Shown: positions 42,309-52,266 of the stretch, in pieces
How positions within the stretch are numbered: the first letter of the stretch is position 1
How the letters are laid out: every line of letters starts with the position of its first letter
Source of the DNA: Schistocephalus solidus
Lineage: Eukaryota > Platyhelminthes > Cestoda > Diphyllobothriidea > Diphyllobothriidae
DNA length: 64,000 bases
NCBI GenBank assembly: GCA_017591395.1
Contig: WEDG01001254.1
Span: 1 to 64,000, forward strand
Direction of reading: 5' to 3'
Translations under genes and position numbers: made by a program
Notes under the pieces: model-generated
The model's database searches: none
What the model saw: only the letters and a program-made list of their open reading frames with translations
What the model was told of the DNA's origin: nothing

Positions 42309-43253
42309 TAATTTAGAATTTAGAATTTATATTTGGTAAGCACCGGGAAGGCACTGTCTAAGCAAACATTAGTAACGAAATAAAGTTATGACAATTTGTG
42401 CAGATAAAATGTACAAATACATAACTTGTCCTGCTATGTCAACAGTTAGCAATGTTTAAAAATTAGTGGTGAACTAGAAATAAATAGGCAGTGAAAAAAA
42501 ACTCCTACCATAAAAATGGAGGCAGAGTTCAATAGGCCTTCATTTTTGAATAGAAGGTAGGAGAAAAAACTGCTTAGCAAAAAATGGTCAGGTGGTAGAG
42601 TAGGGTAGGGTTATACTGAAGTAGCAGTTCATAATGAGATATTGAAACGTCGAGGTGATTCGTTCTTGATCACTTAGGCGTATGAAACAAAATCTCACGA
42701 AAATGCGTCAATGAACTTAAGTCCTCAGCATCTTAGGATCCATAATTGAATTCTGATGATGGTTAGTATCCAAAGAAACGGTAGCATTTTAGACTGTGGA
42801 CCACCGAATGTGAACGTCCGAATGACGTCATCGTTTGGAGTACTGGTGATATAAGGAGACATCATAGTTCATGGGCGACTCGAGGTAGTGAAAATATAGT
42901 TTCAAGAGGGTCACTTAAATTCCCGATGGTCCTTTCTCCGATTCATGGGGAAAGCTACTGGGAAAAAGATGAGGAAAATAAAAGGTTAATAGAATCAGTG
43001 TTAAGATAAATGTGCAGTCTTCGCTTGAATGCAGATAGACTAGTTAACGACCTAATTTCAATTGGCAAGTTATTCCAAAGAAAACTATACCTAGAAGCAA
43101 AGAAAAGAGAGCGTTTACACGTGGAGGATGCAGGGGGAGGTATAATTAATGTAGAATTTCTTAGGTTGTAAGGAAGACTAACGGGGGGTAATGACAGAAC
43201 GTTTGGGGAGAGTTGAGCTATTATTTAGTCGGAAAAGGAGACAAAAGCCTGCT

Positions 43254-43442
43254 TCAAGTCTCCTGACCCAAAGAAATTTTAGCTTCATTAGCTGGCATCT
43301 TGTTGAGTAGGAAGTAGTTAAAAGAGTCGGATATAGGAGTTTTTGTGAAATGTCTTTGGACATTTTCAATTTTTGAACGGCTAGATTCGTTCATTAAACC
43401 AAAGAAAGGACAGCAAAATTCAAGAATCGGAAGTACAAACAT
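43254..43442 (-). pseudogene. LINE-C C-terminal segment
   Basis: The frame contains FVLPILEFCCPFFGLMN and ENVQRHFTKTPI, resembling the LxPILEYCSPVWSP and ExVQRRFTK blocks that follow the reverse transcriptase in CR1-like LINEs. Confidence 0.7.
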
Positions 43443-43524
43443 ACGATAAAGTCTTAATTTGATTTCAGGGAGGTAGAAATTATAAGAAATAAAGCCGCAA
43501 ATCTGAGCAGCTTTGGCCGTAATT

Positions 43525-44609
43525 CTATCGGCATGAGGCGAAAAGATCTAATTTATTGGTGTAGCTTAAGCCCAAGTCCTTGATGGAGGAACATTCAATC
43601 ATAGGGCAACCTTCAAAGATAAGAGGTTGCGGCAGCCTTACAGGCCCAAAACTCATGTAGCGACACTTAGTAGGTGAGAACTCCATTAGCCATGTGGAGC
43701 TCCAGGCCGAAAGAGCGTCTAAGTCTGAGTGAATTTGTTCTAGGCACCGTTCGGTCGTAGAGTTAGAGAAGGAATACACGCATTTGAGGTCATCAGCATA
43801 AATAAAAGATTGAGAATGTTTAAATATCGATGAAATATCATTTATATACAGTAAGAACAACAAAGGACCTAATACGGTACCTTGAAGGACACCACTAACA
43901 ATAGGGGTAGCACTTGAGTATGAGGAACCTACTAAAACTTTTTGTTTTCGATCATTTAGGTATGATCTAATAAAGTCAGTAAGGGGACTACGAAATCCTA
44001 TAGCTTCTAGTTTAGCTAGAAGTCGTTTATGAGGCACTTTATCGAATGCCTTACTAAGATCAAAATAGATAACAACTACAGATAGATGATCATTACGAAG
44101 AGAGGTTAGTAGATTTAGAAAAGACATGTGGCAGGTTTCACAAGAGCGGTCCGGTAAGAAGCCGTGTTGGGTAAAAGTTGATAATTTGATTGCTTAAGCA
44201 AAAATCGGTGATTTGTTTTGCAATAAGTTTTTCGAAGAGTTTAGCAAGAGAGGGCGTTTTATGAACACCGCGATAGTTATGAATGTCCGAGCGGGAACCA
44301 GATTTAAAACTGGTATTATAATAGAAGTTTTCCAATAATCGGGGAAGAAACCATTTTCGAGAAATACTGAGAATAACTTGCTTAGTAAAGGTGGAAAATC
44401 CCTTAACTGTTTAATAAGTGAGTTTGGAATGTTATCAGTTCCAACCGAATGCGAATTTTTAGGTGAGCTATTTCTTTTTGAATACATGAAGGCGAGAAAT
44501 TAATAGTTGTTAGAAGCGAATTTGAAAGCAGAGGAATTGTGGGAGTGGGGCTAGATTCAGTGGTAAAGTGGTTGGCAAAAAACGAATTTAACAATTCAGC
44601 TTTGCCCAA
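43525..44609 (-). pseudogene. LINE-C reverse transcriptase
   Basis: The main frame (44127-43525) encodes VVVIYFDLSKAFDKVPHKRL (motif A), GVLQGTVLGPLLFLLYIND (motif B) and FIYADDLKCVY (motif C, ADD), followed by WSSTWLMEFSPTKCRYMSFG. Upstream segments give the fingers region with FFPDYWKTSIIIPV, in shifted frames. These motifs place it with CR1/Jockey-like LINEs. The catalytic residues are intact but the frame is not. Confidence 0.87.
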
Positions 44610-45200
44610 ATCGTCTGTAACAAATTTTTTGTTACAGTCGAGTTAAGGGCGGAGTTACATTCAGACGCTTAGCCGATGACCGAACATGGAAGATTTGAGC
44701 AACAGATTTGGATGAATTGGCATCACTTAGTGCCCGAGACTCCCTATGCTTATCTCTTGCGAGCCTAATTTTAGATGCTTATTCAAATATTTGTGCAATC
44801 CTTAAATGAACTGACAAAGAGCTTTTAGATGAATCTTTAAGTTGTTTTCGTAATTTTTAAGTCTGTTCTGGAGAAAATGCGGAACAGTAGAAGAAGCTGT
44901 ATTTGAACTAAAAATCTTAAACGGGATAAAGGCCTGGATTTTTTTCTGTGAGGCTCTGCAATAGCTCACGGAAAAAGTTTGGATCGTTAATTGAGAATAT
45001 GCTTAGCCAATCTAGAGTGCTTACGAAATTATTTATTGCTTCATGGTTTATGTAAGCAAAGTTGAGGTTATTGCATTTAACCTCAGGCTTCGGAAGAAGG
45101 GGGACTGGAAAACAACAGTGAATTATTGCGTGATCACTTGTGAAAAGATTATGATGGAAATTCATAAAGAGAGGGTGGACATCGTTTGTAAAAATTAAAT

Positions 45201-45854
45201 CTAAAATGTTGTCATTTCTAGTAACTGATCTGACCAGTTCGACATGTTTGAAAAGTTAACAGTATCGACAAATTTCTGATGTTTAGGCGGAGAGGAATTT
45301 GCCTGCCAGTCAATGTCTGGCAGATTGAAATCGCCTACGATTATTTTGATATCAAATTGAGTGTCTGCAACTTTTTCAAATAGTTCACAGAGCTCGCTTT
45401 CATTGCCAGAATAACACGGAGGATTATAGACACAGCCAATTATCGCTTTTTTATTGTGCGGGAGGATGACTGAAGCAAAGCATACATTTCCAGAAAAGGA
45501 CGAAATGCTCAGCTGAAAAGGGAAATGTACAAAGGATGACTTAATATAAAGGAGGCAACCACCGCCACGTTTTTCAGCGCGGTCTTGTCGGTACAAATTG
45601 AAATTATCTATAGCAAGCGTTGAGTCAGAAATAAGAGAGTGAGCCCAGGATTCAGTGATGCACAGCACATCTGGATCAAGCTCAAAGGCTACTGTTCTAA
45701 GCTCAGCCATCTTATTTACAACTGATCTCGCATTGAGTGAAACTAAGCTGAGCGTATTCCTGAGCTGCAGGTTACGCTCATCAGTTTTTATAAAAAAGGA
45801 AAATTTGGTGGCGGAGAAGAAAACTGGAAAGAAGAAACGAAAGGTGGGAAACAA
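45201..45854 (-). pseudogene. LINE-C APE-type endonuclease
   Basis: The 217-residue frame contains SLNARSVVNKMAEL, LCITESWAHSLISD, RGGGCLLYIKSSF, VYNPPCYSGNESEL and VGDFNLPDIDW. These are the Asn, Glu and GDFN blocks of an AP-endonuclease domain. The last part (SDH block) is in another frame at 45165-44917 (LFTSDHAIIHC). Confidence 0.87.
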
Positions 45855-47016
45855 AATCGCTCTGGTCTACAATTTGTCAAAATGTTATTGTTAAGAGAAC
45901 TGAGATTATTGTACAACGGCATATTTGGATGAAAACCTTGGAAGGGAAGGCTATATTGTGGCGTTTGAAAGATAGGGGGTGGCATAGAAATGAGATTTTG
46001 AGGGAAGTTAGCATAAATTGGCGGAAAACGTGCATTTGAAAAAGGAATAAATGATTTCGAAAAACTGGTAACATAATTAGAAGCGTTAATTATTTGGGGA
46101 TTTCGGACACTCTTTGGGTTGGGAAAGATGCTAACGTTAGCGTTCGCAGCTGTCGTTGATGCTGAGGGGTTAGCAGGTTTCCCATTGGTAATGACATTAC
46201 TGATTTTAATGCCTGGATTAGCCAATGATTCAGATTTACTGGGAGTTTTCTTAGGGTTAGTAGATTTTGCAGCTATAGCCGGCATGGTTTGCTTGGGATG
46301 AGAAAGAAGTGGTTTTGACACAATTTCACTCAAATCAGGAACAAGGTTAACGGTTGAAGAGTCAGCTGGAATCAAAATTCCTGTCGATCCGCAGGGCCGT
46401 GGGCGTGCATTAGCTACAGGACAAACCTCTGAGAAAACTTTTGGTATTGAAGGTGTAGACCAAGGCTTCTTGTTTGCTAAGGAGGGTGAAACCCGACGTT
46501 CCATTGGGGTTTTATCCCTACAGATAAACTACTTATTTTTTTCAAATATTGAGCTGAGTGCTCATGTTTAGAGAAAATAAGGTCAACTTCAATTGCTGAA
46601 AAACGTTTGACCAGAATAGGCGGGTTTTTACTACGGGAAGACAACCTTTTTAGCTTCAGCGACTTTATAGTTAAAGCCGCACGAGTAAAGGAAATGAAAC
46701 GCAACGTCCAGGGGATTTTACTCTTGGGAACGTTTTTAAAATGAAAATTGAAACTCCTTTTTATGTCGGTCAATTGACTCAGTACTGACCATGTTTATAA
46801 AAGGCTCTAGTTTCACGCATTGTTGAGAAGTGAGTGAAGACAACTTTCCTCAAAAATGGTACCAAGGATCGTGAAGAGAGAACCATATTTAGACATAAAG
46901 GTATTAAAGTTTTCCAGGGCGTCAAGGTCTAATTTCTTCATGTTTAAGGTGGGTTGCTCTAGTGGAAGTTTAACGCGAAGAGGATGTTTGCCTCTAAGCA
47001 CTGACTGGGGTTTCAT
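45788..47016 (-). pseudogene. LINE-C ORF1-like region
   Basis: Three open segments (47016-46813, 46773-46477, 46504-45788) form an ORF1-like region upstream of the endonuclease. The first begins MKPQSVLRGKHPLRVKLPL and the second has a basic stretch (SLKLKRLSSRSK). The last is rich in Pro, Ser and Asn and overlaps the endonuclease start. No zinc knuckle or PHD motif is obvious. The assignment rests on position. Confidence 0.6.
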
Positions 47017-47550
47017 ATTGATTTTAAAATATAAGTCGATAATACGAGAGAAAAATTGTCACTAGTGACGTTTTTACGGAATAAAAGATGTAATATATGA
47101 AAAATGTGTTTTAAGCAAGGCACTGCAAGCAAATATCTGCAAGGTAACGAGTTTAAACTGAAAATAGAATTAGCGAAGAGGCTATGCAGGATGAAAAATT
47201 ATATCAACTGGTATACCAGTAAATGCAAATTATTCTTCACTGGAAATAAAGTAAACTTACAAATTTTCAACTTTATTTCTAGAATTAAACTATAGATTCC
47301 GTCCTTTTGACGTAAATCTGCGAGAACTTTAATGAGGCTATGTAGGGTGAAAAAGTTTAATAAACTGTATATTTCTCCCTTTTGTAATTGCAATAACTGC
47401 AAGTTTGTACAGCTGATAATTAGGTAGAATAACAATAAATTGTCAATAATTAAGCTAATATTTTCAACAGGAAAAGAAGAAATAGGTTGAAAATTTGAGA
47501 ATTCACTTATCTTCAAATTTGAAAAACCGCCTTCGACCTTGACTTTGACT
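47017..47550 (-). repeat. LINE-C 5' UTR with a diverged internal duplication
   Basis: Two AT-rich stretches about 157 bases apart share GAGGCTATG, AGGATGAAAAA-like and AACTGGTATA-like blocks (at 47178 and 47335, plus orientation). The duplication could reflect repeated promoter units, as in other LINE 5' UTRs, but the match is weak. Confidence 0.4.
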
Positions 47551-47555
47551 TTATC

Positions 47556-48230
47556 GTTACAGCTACCGAGACCATGGGGACCAAGCACTCCTTGCAAGGC
47601 AGCGTCGTCCGTCCCGACGCTGACGTTGAAGTCACCAAGGACAATTAAGTTGTCATCTTTCGACACAGTCGCCAGTAGGGCGTGCAGGTCCTTGTAGGAT
47701 TCGTCCTTCACCGCATCAGAGCTCGTCATTGGGGGAGCGTAGGCGCTGATGATGGTGGCGAACTGGTCTCCCCGAAGAGGCAGGCGGAGGCTCATCATTG
47801 ATCATTGATACCCTGCGGCAGACAGGGCAGACGTCCCACGATGTCGTTCCGGATGTCAAAGGCAACACCAGCGTCATGTCACTCTGCCTTTGGCCGGCCG
47901 CTCCAGAAGAAGGTTTAGCCGGCACCCACCTCCTCCAGCTGACCCTGCTCAGAGAATCGGGTCTCGCTGAGAGCAGCAATGTCCACCTTGTAGCACGCCA
48001 GTTCCCGAGCGACTAGTGACGTCCTCCGTTCCGGCCGGTTGCTCAACGGATTGTCTAAAAGGGAACGAAAATTCCAGACTGCTAGTGTGAATGGATTCAC
48101 CCGAGCAACCGGGAGGGTATTGCGAGGGGGATGGAAATGGGGGTATTGTTGTTTGTTCGAGTTTAACGACCGCGTATTTTGTGATCTGCGAGCCGTGGCT
48201 GGCTGCAGAAGACGTGAGACCCAGCATTTG
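47556..48230 (-). pseudogene. LINE-A copy 1 endonuclease N-terminal part
   Basis: Frames encode [55 protein letters not shown] and [15 protein letters not shown]. These are the N-terminal Asn block, the SETR catalytic Glu block and the GDFN block of an APE endonuclease. Frame changes lie near 47790 and 47920. The segment ends at the LINE-C insertion point within GSCND. Confidence 0.83.
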
Positions 48231-48720
48231 TTTAGGGCACCTTTTCTAGCCCCTTCCTCCGCGAAGCGGCAAGCAGTGCTGTCCCTAAATAGGGCTGCTC
48301 GGAAATCCCAGATGGCTGCCGAACTCCACTTTGGGTCACGGTTATGTTTTAGTGGGAAAACGACCCGAGTTAGCCTGGGCCGCCTACGGGGTAGCTGTCG
48401 CCCCCACCGTAGGACTTTTTGAGAGGGAGGAGGTGGGAAGTTCGGGAGTCAGGCATACCGGGTTTTGAGGCGCATATAACACCGGAGATCCTCATCTGGT
48501 TTAGCCCATTGGTCGTGACGGTTGGTTGGGGTATGGCCGCTGGGAAGAACCCAACTTTGCGGAGCCACAGGTGAGAGTTGGGTACCAGTTAGAGGCGGCC
48601 ACAGGAGCATTCACCACCTGTACGAGACAAATGGAGCCACAAAATGCTCTCTGTTCGGTGCTTCCCCTTACTAGTACCCCTACATCCCGGTCAAAGGATA
48701 ATACTTTTTTAACAACTTAT
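48231..48720 (-). repeat. LINE-A 5' UTR
   Basis: The sequence continues from the endonuclease start with GC-rich non-coding sequence unlike the AT-rich flank that begins near 48700. No second copy in the window lets me fix the end. Confidence 0.45.
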
Positions 48721-48849
48721 TACAAACAATAACTCAACTGTAACCTAAATACAAAAATAAACTCATTCTATTGCTGATTTTCTATAGGAAGCACAAGTTG
48801 TGCTGAGAGTTGTGGGCGTCTAAGTGACAGAAAGGTAGTATAAATGTGC

Positions 48850-48885
48850 CCACCTATGATTCCCTCAAATAAACTGAGCTGAGCT
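48850..48885 (+). repeat. LINE 3' tail (ACTGA-type)
   Basis: GATTCCCTCAAATAAACTGA followed by GCTGAGCTG matches the AATAAACTGA-type terminus of the CR1-like LINE at 16540. The rest of the element is not recognisable. Confidence 0.45.
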
Positions 48886-48889
48886 GCTG

Positions 48890-49490
48890 GTCTTAAAGAT
48901 ATCGATCTCAACTCTGAATACTAATCTCGGCCATATTTATAGCTTCTCCATTTGTAAAGTCAAACGTGTGTTTGAACATTGGGAATATTTTCGGGAAGAG
49001 TTGAACAAACTGAAGCTGGAAATATTCCCATTTATTAATGCTTGTAGTGTATTAGGTCGGTAATTTTTATAAAAAACCAAAGTGTGTCCAAATTACTCAC
49101 CATATAAATGTGAAACAAATCAAATGCGCCTCAATAGGGGCCATGGGTGTATCTCCTAGAGTGTTCAAATTTGCTGCATCCTACTCAAAACATGTGCTTT
49201 CCTCTACAGAATCTCCCAATTCATTAGTCGGTCTACCTCCAGGCAGTACTTCCACCACCTTCCCCACCTTGTGTCCATCACTGAATACCTCACGCCTTGC
49301 ATAGCCATCTTCTTGGAAAACTATTCGTTGTGCTCGATCAGTTTATTGTCATTGTGATGCGACGAGCTGGCATGCAATTAGGAACGGTCGCTACCACACC
49401 TTTCATTGTCCCTGACTTAAGGCGGTTGAAGGTACAGTTAATTCCCTAGCTGCAAAACTGTAGAATTGGGGGTTTGGATCAAAGATAGAT
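48890..49490. other. Unassigned stretch before the Gypsy remnant
   Basis: No gene or repeat was recognised. On the minus strand this follows the protease remnant, so decayed retroelement sequence is possible. Confidence 0.35.
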
Positions 49491-49934
49491 TATTGGAATT
49501 TGTTATGGATGAAAGCCCTCGATGGAGAGAGTAGTGATGCGATTATTAAAACGAAGTTGTGTGCAATCAATCAGACGTTTCAATGCGGCTAGAAAGTCGG
49601 CACCAAGGATGGCGGTAGGACCATCATCCACCACGAAGACCATCGGGAATAGTAACCTGAAAAAAAGTCCAAGGAGAGCGTTGGGGATCCAATGGTTGCC
49701 GTTGAAAATAGTTTATGATCTTAATGAAAAGACCATGATACGGGTGGCATCGGTCGGCTGGGTTGGAAGTATTATATTGGTTTTAGTAACAGTGTCGACA
49801 AGGAAGCGTCTGTTACTCCTGCTGTTGCAGACGGACAATGGGCAACAATAAGTTCTGCCAGAAAGTTCGACCACATTGACTCTCCGATCGAGAGATTCCT
49901 CACCAAATTTGAGTGTGTGGCCTAACCGCGTCAA
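49490..49934 (-). pseudogene. Ty3/Gypsy-type aspartic protease remnant
   Basis: The minus strand encodes SNRRFLVDTVTKTNIILPTQ, which corresponds to the NRRFLVDTGAxxSVIPP block of Gypsy proteases with the DTG changed to DTV. In another frame it encodes VVDDGPTAILGADFLAALKR, the ILGADFL block that follows the protease active site, then LIDCTQLRFNNR. No reverse transcriptase or LTR was found beside it. Confidence 0.65.
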
Positions 49935-49939
49935 GTGGT

Positions 49940-51480
49940 CTGTGGTTGATGAGCTGGTTTTATTCGTTTTCGTTGTTTACACACATAGGATCGCCTCTAA
50001 CCGAAGTCATTTTATCTCTCCTCCTGAAAAGTGTTTTTGTGTGCAACTTTTCCAGGTCTCATAAACGACCGCAGCATATCCCACAGTATTTGGCATCAAA
50101 TAGTTGCCTTTTTATGAGCGATAACACAAATGAGAAGGGTTTCAGTGAGATAGGAAGGCTTCCAAAGGATGCTTTACGTTCAGGAGCCGACAGGAAAATG
50201 TTCGTTTCACGTAGTGTTTGGATCGGGTGCGCGAGTGTCCAATAGAATTTCAAGGTACAGTGGATGAAAATTGGAATGTTCCAAACTCAGAATGTAGGGA
50301 AGACAGTTACTTTTACAAGACAGTTACAGCCGACTTTCTCACCTGGCCAGTGATTAAAAGTTTCCGACGTCGAGGTTCTTAGCCCCCAGAACGCACGTGC
50401 TATGTCACCTGGGGCCAACTGACTTTGAGTTTTCACGAGACTAGAACCAAGTTCCACGCCGTCCTAGCAGCGAGTTCAGAAAGAGAGCGAGGAGGACATA
50501 AAGTGATGACGATGGTGATCAGGGGAACCGACCATCACAAGGGATGAAAACGCATCGAATATACTTAAACTTGAAAAAAACTTCCTCCCAGTTCACCATC
50601 GTATTTCCACAGAACGCCGATAACACTCAACCTGCAGCTAATTGGGTTGTTTAATCCTGCAATACGTCATTTGTTGCATTTTTTTCACGGACGAGGACAT
50701 CAAATAAGGTAGGCTCATTTGTGTTCTGTTCATTTATCAGCTTGCTAAGTTAAGATACCGATGAAGAAGACGTGGTAAGTCACCCAATAGAACTACGACA
50801 AGTTTGGCGGCTACCCTGCAAAGATTGCATCCCTTACGTGTAAGCTTTATTCTCTAAAACCCCGCTTTTTGGTTTATAACGTGAATCCGACCCGAAATCG
50901 ATCAAGTACTATGCTCGACTTCCACTGGATTGATACCTTTAATTCTCCCACTACGTCTAAATGTGTATTCAATTAATTTTTTGATACATTCTCGTCCACC
51001 AGGGTGCTGGGAATCTGCTGTAACAACAAAACAAATTCAAGTCAACAAGTACCCGATTTAAGCACCTTTATGAAATTAAAAAAATATTTTTAGAAAAGCC
51101 CATTAGGAATTGTTTACTGGATTCACTACTAGCATCCTATATGGAGGTTGGAACCTTGTTAGGTTTATTTGTCTCAGTACTCGTTTCCTGAAAAGCCCTC
51201 GGGCCATATATTTGCGACCTGCCTCCAGGTTGTAGGATTCGATTCCGCATTCAAAGTGATCCGGCATCACGTAGTGAAGCACCGTACACTGGAACCGCAC
51301 CTTATGTAACGACGACCATAACCCACATTACAAGAGATATGGATACTGGGGCAAAGTCAGCGATACTTCAAAGATGCGGTTATTGTTCATTCAGGCAAGC
51401 AGACAGGGAGCCACAGCGTCAGTCACCACGCAATCTCTATTCTCATCATTGCTGTTGATATATTTGCCCACTAAATCATT
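49940..51480. other. Unassigned stretch
   Basis: Open frames near 49913-50245 (plus) and 50059-50253 (minus) have no family features. A tRNA-like B box (GGATTCGATTCC) occurs near 51235, but no matching A box is clear. Confidence 0.35.
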
Positions 51481-51790
51481 TTATGTGTGGACAACTTAAA
51501 ACTTGCATATGTATATAGCAAGCATACAGTAGTCAGTATGCATAGAACGATGAAAAATGATCTTAAACAACCAAGAGAATGGAGTATGCAATGGCAAATG
51601 CCATTCTCGCCATTTAAATGTCATCTCCTGATTTTTGGTCCACAAAAACTTCCTCCCATAATTTTTAACGATCAGGAAATAACCGATAGCCATAGCTACT
51701 TTAATGCTGGTCACGTAATTTTCTGAATCCTATCGATGAAATGCCATCTAACTGCACCTAGAAGTCATTGTGGTCAACAATCAAGCTGCA
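51480..51790 (+). pseudogene. CR1-like LINE reverse transcriptase fragment
   Basis: The frame encodes DNLKLAYVYSKHTV, then DLKQPREWSMQWQMPF, SPFKCHLLIFG and INFNDQEI-like sequence. This is the stretch from motif C (ADDLK) through the WSxxWxMxFxxxKCxxLxFG block of CR1-like LINEs. PLE-3 begins just after it. Confidence 0.65.
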
Positions 51791-51853
51791 AATCCAAACA
51801 TATTTTAGGTGCGCTTCCGAAGACTTCGATAGCCATTTCACTAGAATAGTTGC

Positions 51854-52266
51854 GACGGCAGATGCAGTGGCCATACGGTTGACCAAACATACTTTGTGCT
51901 TGCACAAAGCCTTTGTAGTGGCCGAAGGCTCCCTTGGCCGAAAACAAATTCAGCATCTGCGTTCACACCTCGTTAAGATATAAAATAAGTAGGTTTATTT
52001 ATTTGGCACTGCTTGGGTGCCGTCAAATCCTGTCACGCCACATCCAACGACGAAGCAGTAACCTATATAAATGCCCTGTTTATCCCCCTTCCCTCCTACC
52101 CCTCGCCCCCATAGGACTAGACTATAACCTCTGGCCTCTGAAGGTCCTTAGCCCTCTCCCCCATACTTAATGCTTATTGGATGTTTAAAATTTTGTTACT
52201 CTACCCTCCCTTTTATTATAGTAAAGGCCTGATGATAAATAATCGAAAGCGTACGTTCGCCAAACT
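51854..52266 (+). repeat. PLE-3 left pseudo-LTR
   Basis: Shared blocks with the right copy include CATACGGTTGACCAA, GAAAACAAATTCAGCATCTG, ATAGGACTAGACTATA, CTTTTGTTACTCTACCCTCC (with small changes) and CGAAAGCGTACGTTCGCCAA. This copy is longer by an AT-rich stretch near 51980-52010. Confidence 0.85.

Larger units (their letters stand above)
42309..47550 (-). mobile_element. LINE-C, CR1-like LINE nested in LINE-A
   Basis: The 5242-base insert carries, on the minus strand, a 5' UTR (47550-47017), an ORF1-like region (47016-45788), an APE endonuclease (45854-45201), a reverse transcriptase (44609-43525) and a C-terminal part with a 3' UTR. It ends in an AAATTCT-type microsatellite (42330-42309), as CR1-type LINEs end in short repeats. 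Target duplications TTATC flank it. Frame breaks near 45200, 44900-44600, 44330, 44130 and 43520 show that it is inactive. It is nearly full length. Confidence 0.85.
38200..48720 (-). mobile_element. LINE-A copy 1 (RTE-like, zinc-finger tail), split by LINE-C
   Basis: Read on the minus strand, the copy has a 5' UTR (about 48720-48230), an APE endonuclease start (48100-47556), the inserted LINE-C (47550-42309), the rest of the endonuclease and linker (42303-41578), the reverse transcriptase (about 41400-40011), C2H2 zinc fingers (39893-38905) and a 3' UTR (38880-38200). Without the insert it is about 5.3 kb. The endonuclease reads across the insertion point (GSCND joined to NGLLLLRTC). Several frameshifts make the copy defective. 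Confidence 0.85.

Noticed and set aside
49522..49851. A 109-residue open frame on the plus strand
   Set aside because: It is the opposite strand of the Gypsy protease remnant.
51180..51260. tRNA-like B box GGATTCGATTCC
   Set aside because: No A box at a sensible distance and no cloverleaf could be formed with confidence.
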